From contig JNVV01000038.1 in NCBI GenBank assembly GCA_000733355.1, positions 338,291 through 402,290 of the forward strand: a stretch of 64,000 nucleotides of DNA. The letters run 5' to 3'. Below are positions 23,357 to 33,563 of the stretch, piece by piece. The DNA comes from Falciphora oryzae (lineage: Eukaryota > Ascomycota > Sordariomycetes > Magnaporthales > Magnaporthaceae). The notes under the pieces were generated by a model, which worked only from the letters and a program-made list of their open reading frames with translations, was not told the DNA's origin and searched no databases. Every line of letters begins with the position of its first letter. Position 1 is the stretch's first letter. Position numbers and translations under genes: made by a program.

Positions 23357-23651
23357 TGTTACACGGAAGAACCCGTGGACCTAACTAGTCGGCATCACGA
23401 GTCGGCCTCACGGAGGGTCGAAGACCCGCATAGGCGGTCAACGGCCTTAAGGCCAAGCGGTGAAGGTCGGAAGGCAGTGTGAATCATGTACTTGATACTT
23501 CGCACGGATCACAAAGGGTTTATATAAACCCTGCCATCTCCTATGTCCTTTACGAAAGATTCCTTCCTCTTTAAGCATCTCTTGAGCCCATAGAAAGATT
23601 ATTTGCAATTTAGAGATTCTTTCTCCAAGCCGTCTTTGACCCCTTGTTATA
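23357..23651 (+). repeat. LTR of the element-B family in element C, no target-site duplication
   Basis: A 295-bp relative of the B LTR beginning TGTTACAC and ending TTGTTATA, with many C/T and G/A differences. The flanks (GGTCA left, ATAGG right) do not match, unlike the solo LTRs at 42283 and 43292. Relative to element D about 0.9 kb of gag and protease region is missing here. It probably formed by recombination between LTRs of two separate insertions, or by insertion followed by deletion. Confidence 0.8.
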
Positions 23652-24193
23652 ATAGGATTTTATAGCTGCCTTTATCCTTTTCGTACGAAAGAAAGGTATC
23701 GTTTTCCTCGTCGTCGTCCCTAACTAGGGAATGGTGTAATAGTGCCCGGGGTATTAACTGGTTAGCAGGTCCTTTTAACGGGCGGTTGATTTCCTAGCTA
23801 TGCTACTAAGGGGTTGAAGCTTAAGAACGAGGCTGAGGCTGGGGCTGAGGGTGATCCGGATCGTCCGAATCGTTTGGGAGGCTAAAGGCTTCGCGCACTG
23901 CTTTCCGTTCGATTAGGGCTTTTTGGAATTGTGATAGGATTTTAGTGGGAACGCAATTACGTGAAACGTAGTAAGCGAGCTGGGAACGGGTGTAGGAAGC
24001 AACGTTATGGATGCTGAATTCGGGGTAACCTTTAGGGTTGTTAGGGGTAGGTTGCTCGCATCCTGGGGGCAGGGTGGATGACTTTGTTTTTGGATCCTCG
24101 TCCCGTCCGGCGTCGTTGATTTCGATAAAATCGCTAAAGTCGGATATGGTGCTTGATAAATGCTGAAGGTTTAAGCAGAGGAAGCAATCGAGT
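23652..24193 (-). pseudogene. Element C gag N-terminus, start codon lost
   Basis: The minus-strand frame 24201-23821 matches the gag N-terminus of element D in position and motif (SDF..FI.IND, then QLAYYV, PTKIL.QFQKA, REAFSLPNDS). Where D has an ATG (49864-49862), C has ATA (24147-24145), a G-to-A change, so translation start is lost. The open stretch reads upstream only because a TTG lies in the LTR. The remainder of gag is deleted at the LTR at 23357-23651. Confidence 0.65.
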
Positions 24194-24706
24194 TGTAACA
24201 AACGGCGGCCTTTTTAGGGAAGGGAGGTTACGTTTAAAGGGAAAAAGGGGGATTTTAAAGGTTCAGCAACTTAATAGTCTGGTTTGTGCAAAGTTTGACA
24301 AGCTAATGATAATAAGAAATAAGAAACGATTGTTTGGCTTTCGAACTCCCTTTATAGGGGGTCCTGCAGGCCCTTTTTATGCATAGCCTCCCAGCTACCC
24401 CTCGGCTGCCGTCGGCAGAGTCTCTTCCTCCATGATGCCCGTCCGGGCTGGCTGTGCTTTAGTACGTTATAGTTTGAAATAACATGCTACTAACCTTTTG
24501 GTTTGGAACAATATGCCATTGATCCTTTAGTTTAAAACAACATGCCACTAATCCTTTGGTTTGGAATAACATGCTACTAACCTCCTGGTTTAAAACAACA
24601 TGCCACTTTGGCGTACGCCCCTTTGGCCACTACCGGAGTCCCCCTTTGAGGCTACCGGTGGCGGTCTTTAAGGCTGCTGATCGTGGCTGCGGATCGGGGT
24701 GTTACA
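24194..24706 (-). repeat. Element C LTR, 513 bp, with a 29-bp tandem repeat
   Basis: Begins TGTAACAA and ends GTGTTACA, related to the 529-bp LTRs of D but distinct. Between about 24469 and 24605 a 29-base unit (with core AACATGCCACTAA) is repeated almost five times with drift between copies; it is not seen in the D LTRs. The duplicated target site cannot be tested because the left LTR is absent. Confidence 0.75.
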
Positions 24707-24829
24707 CCGTGCAATCCTCTTAGGCCTTTAGCGAGGCCGGGCCCGACTTCCAAAGCTTTAACGAGGCCGGGCATTATTTCCAAGCACCCGGCACGTGGAT
24801 TAAGGCCTAATAACTGCTGCTTTTTTAAA

Positions 24830-25720
24830 CGTTAGCGGAGTTGAATCGGGCCGGCCAGATGAACCCGTTGATCGCCAATTGGTAGGCCAAGTGCCGCAAA
24901 AAGGCCTAGGAGGTTTTGGAAGCCCGTTGGCCCGGCATTTGGAGCGTTTCGAAGGTTAGGAACAAGTATAATTATATGAAACGGCAGTATAAGGAGTAGA
25001 AGGATTTTGGCAATCGGTCCGGCGTGGTTTTTAACCGGAGTACGGGATTGTACGAGGCCAGCGAGGCTTGTTGGGCGAGCTTTTTCGGCGCTAACCCGCA
25101 AGCGAAATGGCTAAAAAGATCGCCTTTTTTTAATCCTAAACTGCACGCGGAGGTTTTTTTAATCGAAGGGGTAATAGGCGAGTTTATCGTTACGGTAAAG
25201 GAGCGGTTGGCGGCTTTAGAAGCTGAAGGGGGCGACGAAAGTGACGTGGAGGAGGTCGATAGCGATACCCAGCTTTTTTAAACTTTAATCCGTGGTAGGG
25301 GAGGCTTTGTTCGGGGTCGGGGGAGGCTGCAAACCCCTCGGGGCCCTAATAGGCAGCTAATAGTTGCAAAGGCTAATTGGCATTTGGCTAAAGGTATCGT
25401 TAGGGCGGCAGAGATTATGGCAGGGCCGGGCGGAAGTGCTGGGAGTTTTAGCAAACGGAGGCGCCGGGATTTAACCGTAAAGTCCCCTCGGCTTTTAGCG
25501 CCTTCCCAACGTGCTTTGCGGGATCGGGACTTGTTAAATGCTATAAAGGAGTTTATTAAAAAGCCTTGGAGGTTATGGCCGGATCGGGATTAGCGGGCTT
25601 TAATCGCCAAGTTCGAAAGGGATATTGTTTATTTACGTTGGTGGTTTGAGGAGCCGGATTTCCGGGACTTTGTGCGGAAGATTATATGCGGCGGCACCTT
25701 TGACCCCCTTTTTTTCGCCT
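24830..25720 (+). pseudogene. Myb/SANT-like DNA-binding protein of a transposon, RIP-degenerate
   Basis: In the frame of the open piece 25024-25281, upstream sequence also reads through after allowing for TAG at Trp or Gln, giving a region like the Myb/SANT-like domain found next to fungal transposases: RWPGIWS, KVRNKYNYMKRQYKE, GLYEASEACWASFFGANPQA, then an acidic tail (GGDESDVEEVDSD) and a stop at 25281. A second open piece (25384-25593) is basic and may be the C-terminus. Family identity is inferred from pattern only. It lies to the right of element C, which may have inserted beside or into it. Confidence 0.45.
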
Positions 25721-25739
25721 GCTGATTCGAATGCGCCTG

Positions 25740-26477
25740 GCCTCATCGTCGTACGATTTCGTTTAATTAAGTTTTATTTGTTTTTAGTATTAGGGGATTA
25801 GCTTGCTAAGAAGTCGATAAGAGGTATACGCATTTGGATATGCCCACTTTAGCCACTTTTTTTTTCCATAGCCAATATAGCTTTAATCCGGCCGCGGTAT
25901 ATGGCATTAGAATCGTTAAAAAAAAAGGAATCGAATGTTGCCAAAAGCGTTTTGATTGCATGCGAAACGAGGGTGGAACGCGTGGTAGGGGTTAAAGGGT
26001 TAAATAGGGCATATTACTAATCAAAGGTAATTACAGCGTTTTAGCCCCTAAATCCGTTCGGACCCAGTTAGATTTGTGCAATCCGGCCATTTTGCGCTTT
26101 CGCGCCCTTATTTTTGCAAACGGATTTAATTGCTTTTGGTTTTTGACCTTTTCGATTAAAGCATTTTAATACCAAAAAATCGGCCGTTTGCGATTAGAAT
26201 TGAACGGGAATAGTATTATTCGATTCCTTTTATTTAAGCGAATACGCCCATATATTTTTATATTGCATTAATTAGTTTAAACCGCTACCGTTTTTTAATA
26301 CCATAGCAAATTTCGATTTTGATTTTAATTCCATCCAGCCCCAAAACATACCTTCCGTTAGTATTTATAACCTACCCAAAAAAATAGATGGTTGGAATTT
26401 CCCGTTTTTTTCCTATCGAATAAGTTAATTTTCGCCCGAATTGTACGTTAGGAACAGCTTTATTTTTTAAAATTAAT
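25740..26477. other. AT-rich RIP-decayed sequence, no gene recognised
   Basis: Long A/T runs and TpA-rich sequence with no open frame above background on either strand. It precedes the MITE nest and may be part of the hAT remnant seen on the other side (27260-27570), but I could not match it to that family. Confidence 0.4.
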
Positions 26478-26479
26478 TA

Positions 26480-27256
26480 ACGTGGTTCACCACCGAGTCG
26501 CGCAAACCACCGAGTCGCGCATTTTGAAATCTCATACTGGGCACGGTTGTTTTCAACTAAATAACTCGCCCAATTTTTTATAAAATTCCATGAAAATTTA
26601 ATATGTTATATTTAATTATATAACTGATTTTATAATTATTTTTCCAAACTTTTATTAGCGTGGTTCACAAGCGAGTGGGCCACACAAGCGAGTGGGTCAC
26701 TTGCATAAACAGCGTTTTTTTTCAATTAAATAACTCGCTTAATTTACGCTTAAATTTTACCATATTTAGGAAGATTACATTTAACTAAATAGGGAATTTA
26801 ACTTAATTTTCTTGGATTTTTACTATTACTCCTTTTAGATGAGTTTTCAACACTGTGTAATACACTGTGCAAAATAAAAAACTAACCCTAAAGGGGTAAT
26901 GATAAAAATCCAAGAAAATTAAATTAAATTCCTTACTTAGTTAAATATAGCCTCCCCAAATTTGGTAAAATTTAGGCGTAAATTAAGCGAGTTATTTAAT
27001 TGAAGAAAAAACGCCGTTTAATATGCATTTTGCACGTGGCCCACTCGCTTGTGTAGCCCACTCGCTTGTGAACCACGCTAATAAAAATTTGGAAAAATAA
27101 TTATAAAATCAGTTATATAGTTAAATATAACATATTAAATTTTCATGGAATTTTATAAAAAATTGGGCGAGTTATTTAGTTGAAAAAAACCGTGCCCAGT
27201 ATGAGATTTCAAAATGCGCGACTCGGTGGTTTGCGCGACTCGGTGGTGAACCACGT
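26480..27256. mobile_element. Outer fold-back MITE (about 354 bp without its insert), TA duplication
   Basis: Two nearly perfect inverted arms of about 176 bases (26480-26657 and 27081-27256) begin and end ACGTGGTTCACC/GGTGAACCACGT and are flanked by TA (26478-26479, 27257-27258), the Tc1/mariner-pogo target. The first 41 bases of each arm contain the motif CACCGAGTCGCGC twice. The arms differ at only about three places that I saw. A second fold-back element is inserted at the middle. Confidence 0.85.
26658..27078. mobile_element. Inner fold-back MITE, 421 bp, TA duplication
   Basis: Starts GCGTGGTTCACAAG, ends CTTGTGAACCACGC, flanked by TA (26656-26657, 27079-27080). Each end carries CACAAGCGAGTGGG twice. 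The arms pair almost to the centre (TCTTGGATTTTTA...TAAAAATCCAAGA) with more mismatches than the outer element. The central CTAACCCTAAA motif is shared with the MITE at 27577. Confidence 0.85.
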
Positions 27257-27259
27257 TAT

Positions 27260-27570
27260 GCCAAGTAGGGAATTTGGGTAATATACGAATTTTGGCCGCA
27301 TTAGCTGGTAATCCCCGCGTTAATGTCGGATACGCGGAAATTTGTTGCATTATTAGCCGTTATTGCAAAAATCCGATTTTAAAGTTTATATCGCAAAATG
27401 CTGGAAATAGTTAAATGCGAAAAGTGCGCGGCAATTTTGCTAATATAATCGTTAATATTAAGGACGACGTATCGCTGGTGCCAATTTTCGTTAAAAAATA
27501 TCCCGATAACACCCCAAAATTCGTACTTCAAAAAACGGGAGCTCCATCCGTTAATAATTAAGGATATTTT
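27260..27570 (-). pseudogene. hAT-type transposase remnant
   Basis: The minus strand reads for about 90 codons with two stops and the layout of a hAT catalytic region: NGWSS followed by YEFWGVIGIFF, then RIFAITANNATN. In hAT transposases the first motif normally has Asp where Asn is seen, and the second reads ADNAS. Both Asp-to-Asn changes are RIP-type. Neighbouring pieces are separated by the MITEs at 26480 and 27577. The BED finger and C-terminal dimerisation region were not found. Confidence 0.5.
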
Positions 27571-27576
27571 AGCTTA

Positions 27577-28006
27577 ACGTAGTTCATCAGTGAGTGGGAC
27601 ACATTAGCGAGTGGGACAGTTCAAAATCCCATACTAAACGCGATTTTCAACACCCTTGCTAACTCGGCCAATTTAAGCCCAAATTTAACCACATTTAAAA
27701 AGGGTATATTTAATTAAATAAGAAATTTAATATAATTTTCTTGGATTTTTCTTATTACCCCTTTAGGGTTAGTTTAAAGCACCGTGTAATATACTGTATA
27801 CAATACGCAACTAACCCTAAAAGGGTAATAAGAAAAATCCAAGAAAATTAAATTAAATTTCTTATTTAATTAAATATACCCTTTTTAAATGTGGTTAAAT
27901 TTGGGCTTAAATTGGCCGAGTTAGCAAGGGTGTTGAAAATCGCGTTTAGTATGGGATTTTGAACTGTCCCACTCGCTGATGTGTCCCACTCACTGATGAA
28001 CCACGT
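27577..28006. mobile_element. Fold-back MITE, 430 bp, TA duplication
   Basis: Starts ACGTAGTTCATCAG, ends CTGATGAACCACGT, flanked by TA (27575-27576, 28007-28008). Each end holds the ATCAGTGAGTGGGAC-type motif twice. The arms pair along almost the full length, with TTTTCTTGGATTTTTCTTA near the centre, a stretch also present in the MITE at 26658, so the two are one family. Confidence 0.85.
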
Positions 28007-28008
28007 TA

Positions 28009-28406
28009 GCTCAACCTTTTTTATTTCCACTTTTTTTATTCCAAATTGGGCTTTTTTACTTTTTTTTTTTAAACCTTCCCTTTTCCCGCTTTCAATTTTT
28101 TTCCCACCCATTTTCGCCTTCCACCCTATCGCCCGCTCCTATACGTTATAACCTTTATTATAACCTTCGCCGCTTTTTCGCCGCTTTCTCGCCTTCATTT
28201 ATCATACCGCGGCTTATAACCGGCGGCAAAAGGCCGCGTTTCCGCGTCGGCGCCGGTAAAACAACGAAACAATCTATCGTTACTAGCCGGATTTAGCAGC
28301 GCCGCAAAAAACCCGGAAATAAATACTTTTCCGCCATTTTAAAGTTTTAAATATTAACAACCTATAGCTATCGCTTTGCAAAAAATCTGCAAATATTAAA
28401 AGTCCA
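28009..28406. other. RIP-decayed spacer, no gene seen
   Basis: Pyrimidine-rich to 28200, then mixed sequence; no open frame with recognisable motifs. Probably part of an older transposon into which the MITE and the solo LTR inserted. Confidence 0.35.
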
Positions 28407-28700
28407 TGTTAGATCATAATTCCAGCATAATTGCATCATTATTCTGGCGCATGCACTTAAGAGATCTGGAGGCCTGGAGGGCCTGGGAGGCCCTGGCCTA
28501 CGGGGTCCTACGGACCCCGTGACCTGGAGGGCTAAGCTCTACAAGCAATGTATATAAGGGCTTGGTTGCCCTCCCTCTCTAGCAGATAGATCCCTTTCTT
28601 CTTCGTGCACAATAGATTATGATTCCTCTGATATAAGGGATTATTGTTCACCCTGTTTTGGAGATCTCCGAGCCCACAGGAGTACATACTCCTACCAACA
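28407..28700 (+). repeat. Solo LTR, 294 bp, TSD GTCCA
   Basis: Begins TGTTAGATC and ends CCTACCAACA, flanked on both sides by GTCCA (28402-28406, 28701-28705). A TATATAAGG box lies near 28550. The last 50 bases resemble those of the solo LTR at 40450-40682 (GGAGATCTCCGAGCC, then CTCCTACCAACA), so both come from one family, perhaps Ty1/copia. It is little mutated compared with its surroundings, hence a late insertion. Confidence 0.85.
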
Positions 28701-28874
28701 GTCCACCAAATTTTTTATTCCTAAAACTCCTTTCGCTAAAATCGTCCAGGAAATCGTTCAGGATTTCCAAAGTATTAGCAACATACGGATCCAAACATCC
28801 GCTTTAAAAGCTTTGCAAAAAACAGCTAAAAAATTCATCACTTGCATTATATCTAATAAATCCACAATGTTATA

Positions 28875-30752
28875 ACGTAGTTCATCACCGAGTCGCCCAT
28901 ATCACCAAGTCGCCCACCCACACCCGACCTCCGATCAATTAACGCGCACGCCAACCCAACAACGCCAGGAATCCATTCAAACTACTCAGAACTGTATATA
29001 TCGGACATTTCTGCTTCTTCCTGGCAAATGCGCGCATTGTGTCCGGTCTTGCCGCACGTGCCACATCGCCGACGAGTCGCCGTCGCCCTCCTTTTTTAAC
29101 CCCCATGGTCGCGCATTTCTTACTATAGCTATTCATCCAGCTCTTGCTAGTCCAAAACATCTCGTACTTCGTCGATAGTAAGTAACCCTCCAAATCGAAC
29201 ACGTGTTCTTTTAGCCCTCCGGCGTTTGCTTAATGCTTCGTTCGCCTTTCGAAGCGTAAATACTTCGGCTCGGAGAAGGGCCACTTCGTGCATTATCGCT
29301 TTCGTCCCTTTTGCAATTTGGTCCATAACCGTTAGCATAAGTATCGGAAAGCTGCTTTGGTAATTGGTGATCCGAGTTTTAATATATTCGGACTGCGAAG
29401 TTGCTTCCTTAACCGTCCGCGGCGTTTTAAAGGTCCAAAGTTCGGGGTCGTTTAAAAGCGTCTTTGGGGGAATTGGAGTCCGTAGCCTTACATCCAGCTT
29501 TTCCAAAACCGAATCCGGATTAAAAGGAATAAAGCCAGCCCTTCGAAAGCCTCCTTAGATATTTTCTTTAGTCATAAAATCCAAAAATGCCGCTTTAAAC
29601 GCCGAAAAGAACTCGACCTTAGTTACGTAGCTAACGTACAACCTCATTAGGTCTTCGATTCGTCGACCGTACGACCGCTTTATTAGGCCGAAGCACCCAA
29701 CGTCAAGCGGTTAAAAAAAGTAAAACGAATACGGAAGCATGCAAAGCGTAATAATGTTATATTCCTAGCAATAAAGCTCGAAATCCGTCGAATAGTAGCT
29801 TTCGTATCCGTCCAGCACTAACAAACGATGTGTGCCTTTCGTACGCGATATAATATATTTATCGAAATGCTGAATCCATTCCAAACCGAGCTCGTTCGTA
29901 ATCCACCCGTTAAAACTAATTGCGATAACCTAATTGCGTAAAAGGTCGGTTTCCGAATACCAATTGGCTAGGTGGTACTACCTTTTAACGATAATAAAAA
30001 GGGGGATCGCCTAACCGCAATAATTAACTTTTTAAATAATTATAGCCCATTTCCGGTTGCTAAGCTGGACCAGCTTTGCTTTACTACGGCCTTTCGATAT
30101 TGTAATAACTATAACGGCCGCGATTATGCCCATAAAAAAGCCGGTTTCGTCGAAATTGTAAATGTCGTCATCCAAAATGCCATATTTAGCTACAGTATTC
30201 CGCACAAAGTCGAACCAAGCAGAAACGAGCTTGGGATTTTCGCATTTGGCCCTCTAGTAATCGTACTTTCAAATCCAACGCGTGCCGAGCTTTGCGCGGC
30301 GTTTAACGAACCTCTTAACCTAGCACTTGCCGACGGTACCCGCGTCGCGTTCGGCGAGCAATCGGTTAGCCATACCTTCAACACCAAAAAGCCGGGGAGG
30401 AAACGCGCGAAAATCCAGCTTAAGTATGTATTTAACAAGCGCCTCCTTTTCGGATTCCGTTAATTTCCGAACGTTAGGCTTGCAATCGCATCAAACAGAT
30501 CGGCCGGCGCGTCGGTCGCGTAACGTGGATCGAAAAATATCGTAAATTTTGGCTGCCTCTCGCACACTTAATTATGCATTAGATTGGATTGCCCGTAAAG
30601 CAAAGGCAATCCTAGCTTCTTTAAATGTTAATGCCATTTGTGGTTGTTAAGCAATTGAGGTTGGAAGTGGGAAACGCAAGTTGCGATAAAAAACGGGCGA
30701 CTCGGTGATATGGGCGACTCGGTGATATGGGCGACTCGGTAATAAACCACGT
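28875..30752 (-). mobile_element. Fot1/pogo DNA transposon copy 1, 1878 bp
   Basis: Flanked by TA (28873-28874, 30753-30754). The left end has ATCACCGAGTCGCCC-type motifs twice and the right end three times. The size is normal for Fot1-like elements. It encodes a decayed transposase on the minus strand. The ends are of the same design as those of the three MITEs and of copy 2. Confidence 0.85.
28990..30637 (-). pseudogene. Pogo/Fot1 transposase copy 1, RIP-degenerate
   Basis: Start ATG at 30637-30635. Helix-turn-helix start (FKEARIAFALRAIQSNA, then LSVREAAKIYDIF) matches the pogo/CENP-B-type N-terminus. The middle DDE part is broken by many stops. The C-terminal part is open at 29147-29506, including an Arg-rich linker (SKRRRAKRTRVRFGG), and ends in a zinc knuckle C-x2-C-x4-H-x4-C near 29040-29080 (CGTCGKTGHNARIC). 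In-frame stops are mostly at Trp or Gln. Confidence 0.75.
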
Positions 30753-30754
30753 TA

Positions 30755-31700
30755 ACCCATATTATAACCGCATTTTTTTAATTAATATTTGCTTTTAGCG
30801 GCAAACCTACACGCCATCCACGCTAACCGAATCACAATTATGCCAAAAAATATGCGCTTTATTAGTACTACTTAAACAGCAATAAAGGGATTTCCGTATC
30901 CTATTATTAAACCGCCGGAAGCAAAAATGAATTTTAAAAAAAACCGCTTTATTAGCCCTAGCGCTAAAAAATTCGGCTTTCGTCCCTTTCATCCACCTTT
31001 TCCACCACCTCCAGCTCCACTTAAAGCTGGTCGTCCCCGTTGCGCTAATAGTCCCGCTACTTTAAAAGCAATTGCAACTGCAGTTGGAGCTCGTTATCGC
31101 GCTGCTAATAGTAGTAGCTTTATTCCAGTTAAAGCTAGAAATGCTTTAGCTAACGCAATACCCGACTTTAATACTAAAGCTATTGCTTTAAATAAAGCTA
31201 ACGCTAATTCCGGTACCGCTACTGTTATCCATCGTCCGAATTTCGCCGCCAAATTTCAAACCGCTAAAACTCCTTTAATTGGACCCGAAAAGTTTTCCGA
31301 CGATAACTTTCCTTTATCGTTTTTAAAAAAACGATTATTAAAAGCCTTTAAAGCGCGAATAGCCGGAATTTAACGACAAAAAAGTTGCAAAGCTTAAAGC
31401 TAACTAAAACGCGGAATATAACTTTTACTCCATATTCCCCGCGCCGCTAGCCCCAAATTTTATTAAAAAAGCCATCGCGCCAATCGATAACGCCCCGGAA
31501 CCCGCTAATCTTACGGCGGCCGCATATATAATTACCCAAAATCCGGTCGTTTAGCAACGCCCGCTCGAACCCCATCCCCTAATCCTCCTTTTTTTTTTTT
31601 TTTTTTTTTTTACGGTTATTTATAAAATTACGGTTTTTAAAATTTGCGTTGCTAGTTTTATACCTATTTACCTTTTTAAAAGGTTATAACAAAAGTTATA
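30755..31700. other. Unassigned repeat-like sequence with poly-T run
   Basis: A 148-codon open frame (30927-31373, plus) is Ala/Lys/Asn-rich, shows no domain, and lies in RIP-type sequence; I do not call it a gene. A pure run of about 22 T near 31589-31611 could be the antisense tail of a retro-inserted sequence, but no duplication was found. Confidence 0.35.
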
Positions 31701-33561
31701 ACGTAATTCACAAGCGAGTGGCGCATACAAGCGAATGGCGCGTTTTCTATCGCAACTCGCGTTTCCCACTTCCAACCTCAATTCCTTAACAACCACAAAT
31801 GGCGTCGACATTTACCGAAGCTAGGATTGTTTTTGCCCTACGGGCGATTTAATCTAACGCACAATTAAATGTGCGTTCGGCAGCTAAAGTTTACGACGTT
31901 TTTAAAACCACGCTGCGTCGCCGACGCGCTAGCCGACCTGCTCGACGCGATACCATGCCCAATTCGCGGAAATTGACGGAATCCGAAAAAGAGGCGCTTA
32001 TTAAATACATACTCGAGCTGGATTTTCGCGCATTTCTTCCCCGGCCTTTTGGTGTTAAAGATATAGCCAACCGATTGCTCGCCGAACGCGACGCGCGCGC
32101 CGTTGGTAAAAATTAGGTCGCGAACTTTGTCAAACGCCGCGCGGAGCTCGGTACGCGTTAGATTCGAAAATACGATTACTAAAAGGCCAAATGCGAAAAT
32201 CCCAAGCTCGTTTTTGCGTGGTTCGACCTTATACGGAACATTATAGCCAAATACGGCATTTTGGATAACGATATTTACAATTTCGACGAAACCGGCTTCT
32301 TTATAGGCATAATCGCCGCCGTTATAGTCATTACAACATCGGAAAGCCGTAGTAAAATAAAACTGGTTTAGCTTAGTAACCGGGAATGGGCCACAGTTAT
32401 CCAAAGGGTTAACTATTACGGTTAAGCGGTCCCTTCTTTTATTATCGTTAAAAAGCAATACCATTTAACCAATTGGTATTTGGAAACCGACCTCCCACGC
32501 AATTGGGTTATCGCAACGAGTTCTAACGGGTGGATTACGAACGAATTTAGCTTAAAATGGATCCAGCATTTCGACAAACACACTGTATCGCGTACGAAAG
32601 GCACATATCGTTTATTAGTGCTAAACGGGTACGAAAGCTACTATTCGACGGATTTCGAGCTTTATTGCCAGGAATATAACATTATTACGCTTTGCATGCC
32701 TCCGCATTCGTTTCACTTTTTTTAACCGCTTAACGTTAAGTGCTTTAGCCCAATGAAAAAGGCGTACGGTCGACAAATCGAAGACCTAATGAGGTCGCAC
32801 GTTAACTACGTGACCAAAGTCGAGTTCTTTTCGGCGTTTAAAGCGGCATTTTTTAACTTTATAACCGAAGGAAATATCCGAAGAGGCTTCCGAGGGGCTA
32901 GCTTTGCTTTTTTTAATCCGGATTCGGTTTTGGAAAAGTTGGATGTGAGGTTACGGATTCCAACTCCCCCGAGGACGCCTTTAAACGACCCCGAACTTTA
33001 AACCTCTAAAACGCCCCGGACGGCCAAAGAAGCAATTTCGCAATCCGAATATATCAAAACTCGGATTTTCAATTACTAAAGCAGCTTTCCGATATCTATG
33101 CTAACGGTTATGGACCAGTTTGCGAAAGGGGCTAAGGCAATCATGTATCGGGTTAACCTTTTGGAGGAAAAGTGCTTTAAATTACGAAGGGCGAACGAGG
33201 CATTAAGTAAACGCCGAAGGGCTAAAAAAACACGTGTTCGATTTGGAGGGTTACTTACCATCGAAGAGGTACGAAATGTTTTGGACTAACAGGAGCTGGA
33301 TGGATAGCTATAGCGAGAAATGCGCGACTATAGGGGTTAAAAAAGGAGGGCGACGACAACTCGTTGGCGATGTAGCATTTGCGGCAAAACCGGACACAAT
33401 GCGCGCATTTGTTAGGAAGATGTAGAAATGTCCGATGTATATAGTTTTGAGTAGTTTGAATGGATTGCTGGCGTTATTGGGTTGGCATGCGCGTCGATTG
33501 ATTAAAGGTCGGGTGTGGGTGCGCCACTCGCTTGTGTGCGCCACTCGCTTGTGAATTACGT
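31701..33561 (+). mobile_element. Fot1/pogo DNA transposon copy 2, 1861 bp
   Basis: Flanked by TA (31699-31700, 33562-33563). Ends ACGTAATTCACAAG / CTTGTGAATTACGT with the CACAAGCGAGTGGCGC-type motif twice at each end. The coding strand is opposite to copy 1. The end motif CAAGCGAGTGG is the one found in the inner MITE at 26658-27078. Confidence 0.85.
31799..33500 (+). pseudogene. Pogo/Fot1 transposase copy 2, catalytic Asp residues changed
   Basis: One frame from ATG 31799 with in-frame stops. In order: helix-turn-helix (FTEARIVFALRAI), CENP-B-like domain (SEKEALIKYILELDFRAF..RPFGVKDIANRLLAERDA), first catalytic motif NFDETGF (about 32281) intact, second motif LVLNGYESYY (about 32619) where DGHxSH is usual, third motif PLNVKCFSP (about 32730) where PLDV is usual. 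The last two show Asp to Asn and His to Tyr, all RIP-type. The C-terminus has the same Arg-rich linker and zinc knuckle (CSICGKTGHNARIC, about 33375-33416). Confidence 0.8.
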
Positions 33562-33563
33562 TA

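Larger units (their letters stand above)
19889..24706 (-). mobile_element. Ty3/gypsy element C, 5' half only (relative of element D), RIP-degenerate
   Basis: Homologous along its length to element D on the same (minus) strand. Order from right to left is LTR (24194-24706), gag, protease, reverse transcriptase, RNase H and the start of the integrase linker. The integrase half and the left LTR are missing: at 19888 the sequence joins the 3' end of the LINE. Two later insertions lie inside, the SINE (20105-20930) and an LTR (23357-23651) whose insertion went with loss of roughly 0.9 kb relative to D. RIP damage is heavier than in D. Confidence 0.8.

Noticed and set aside
26480..28006. CRISPR-like or regulatory direct repeats (GAGTCGCGC, GCGAGTGG)
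   Set aside because: Repeats occur only in pairs at element ends, inside terminal inverted repeats with TA duplicates; this is transposon end structure.
30927..31373. 148-codon ORF as a gene
   Set aside because: Ala/Asn/Lys-rich with no domain, in RIP-type AT-rich repeat sequence between two transposons; open by composition.
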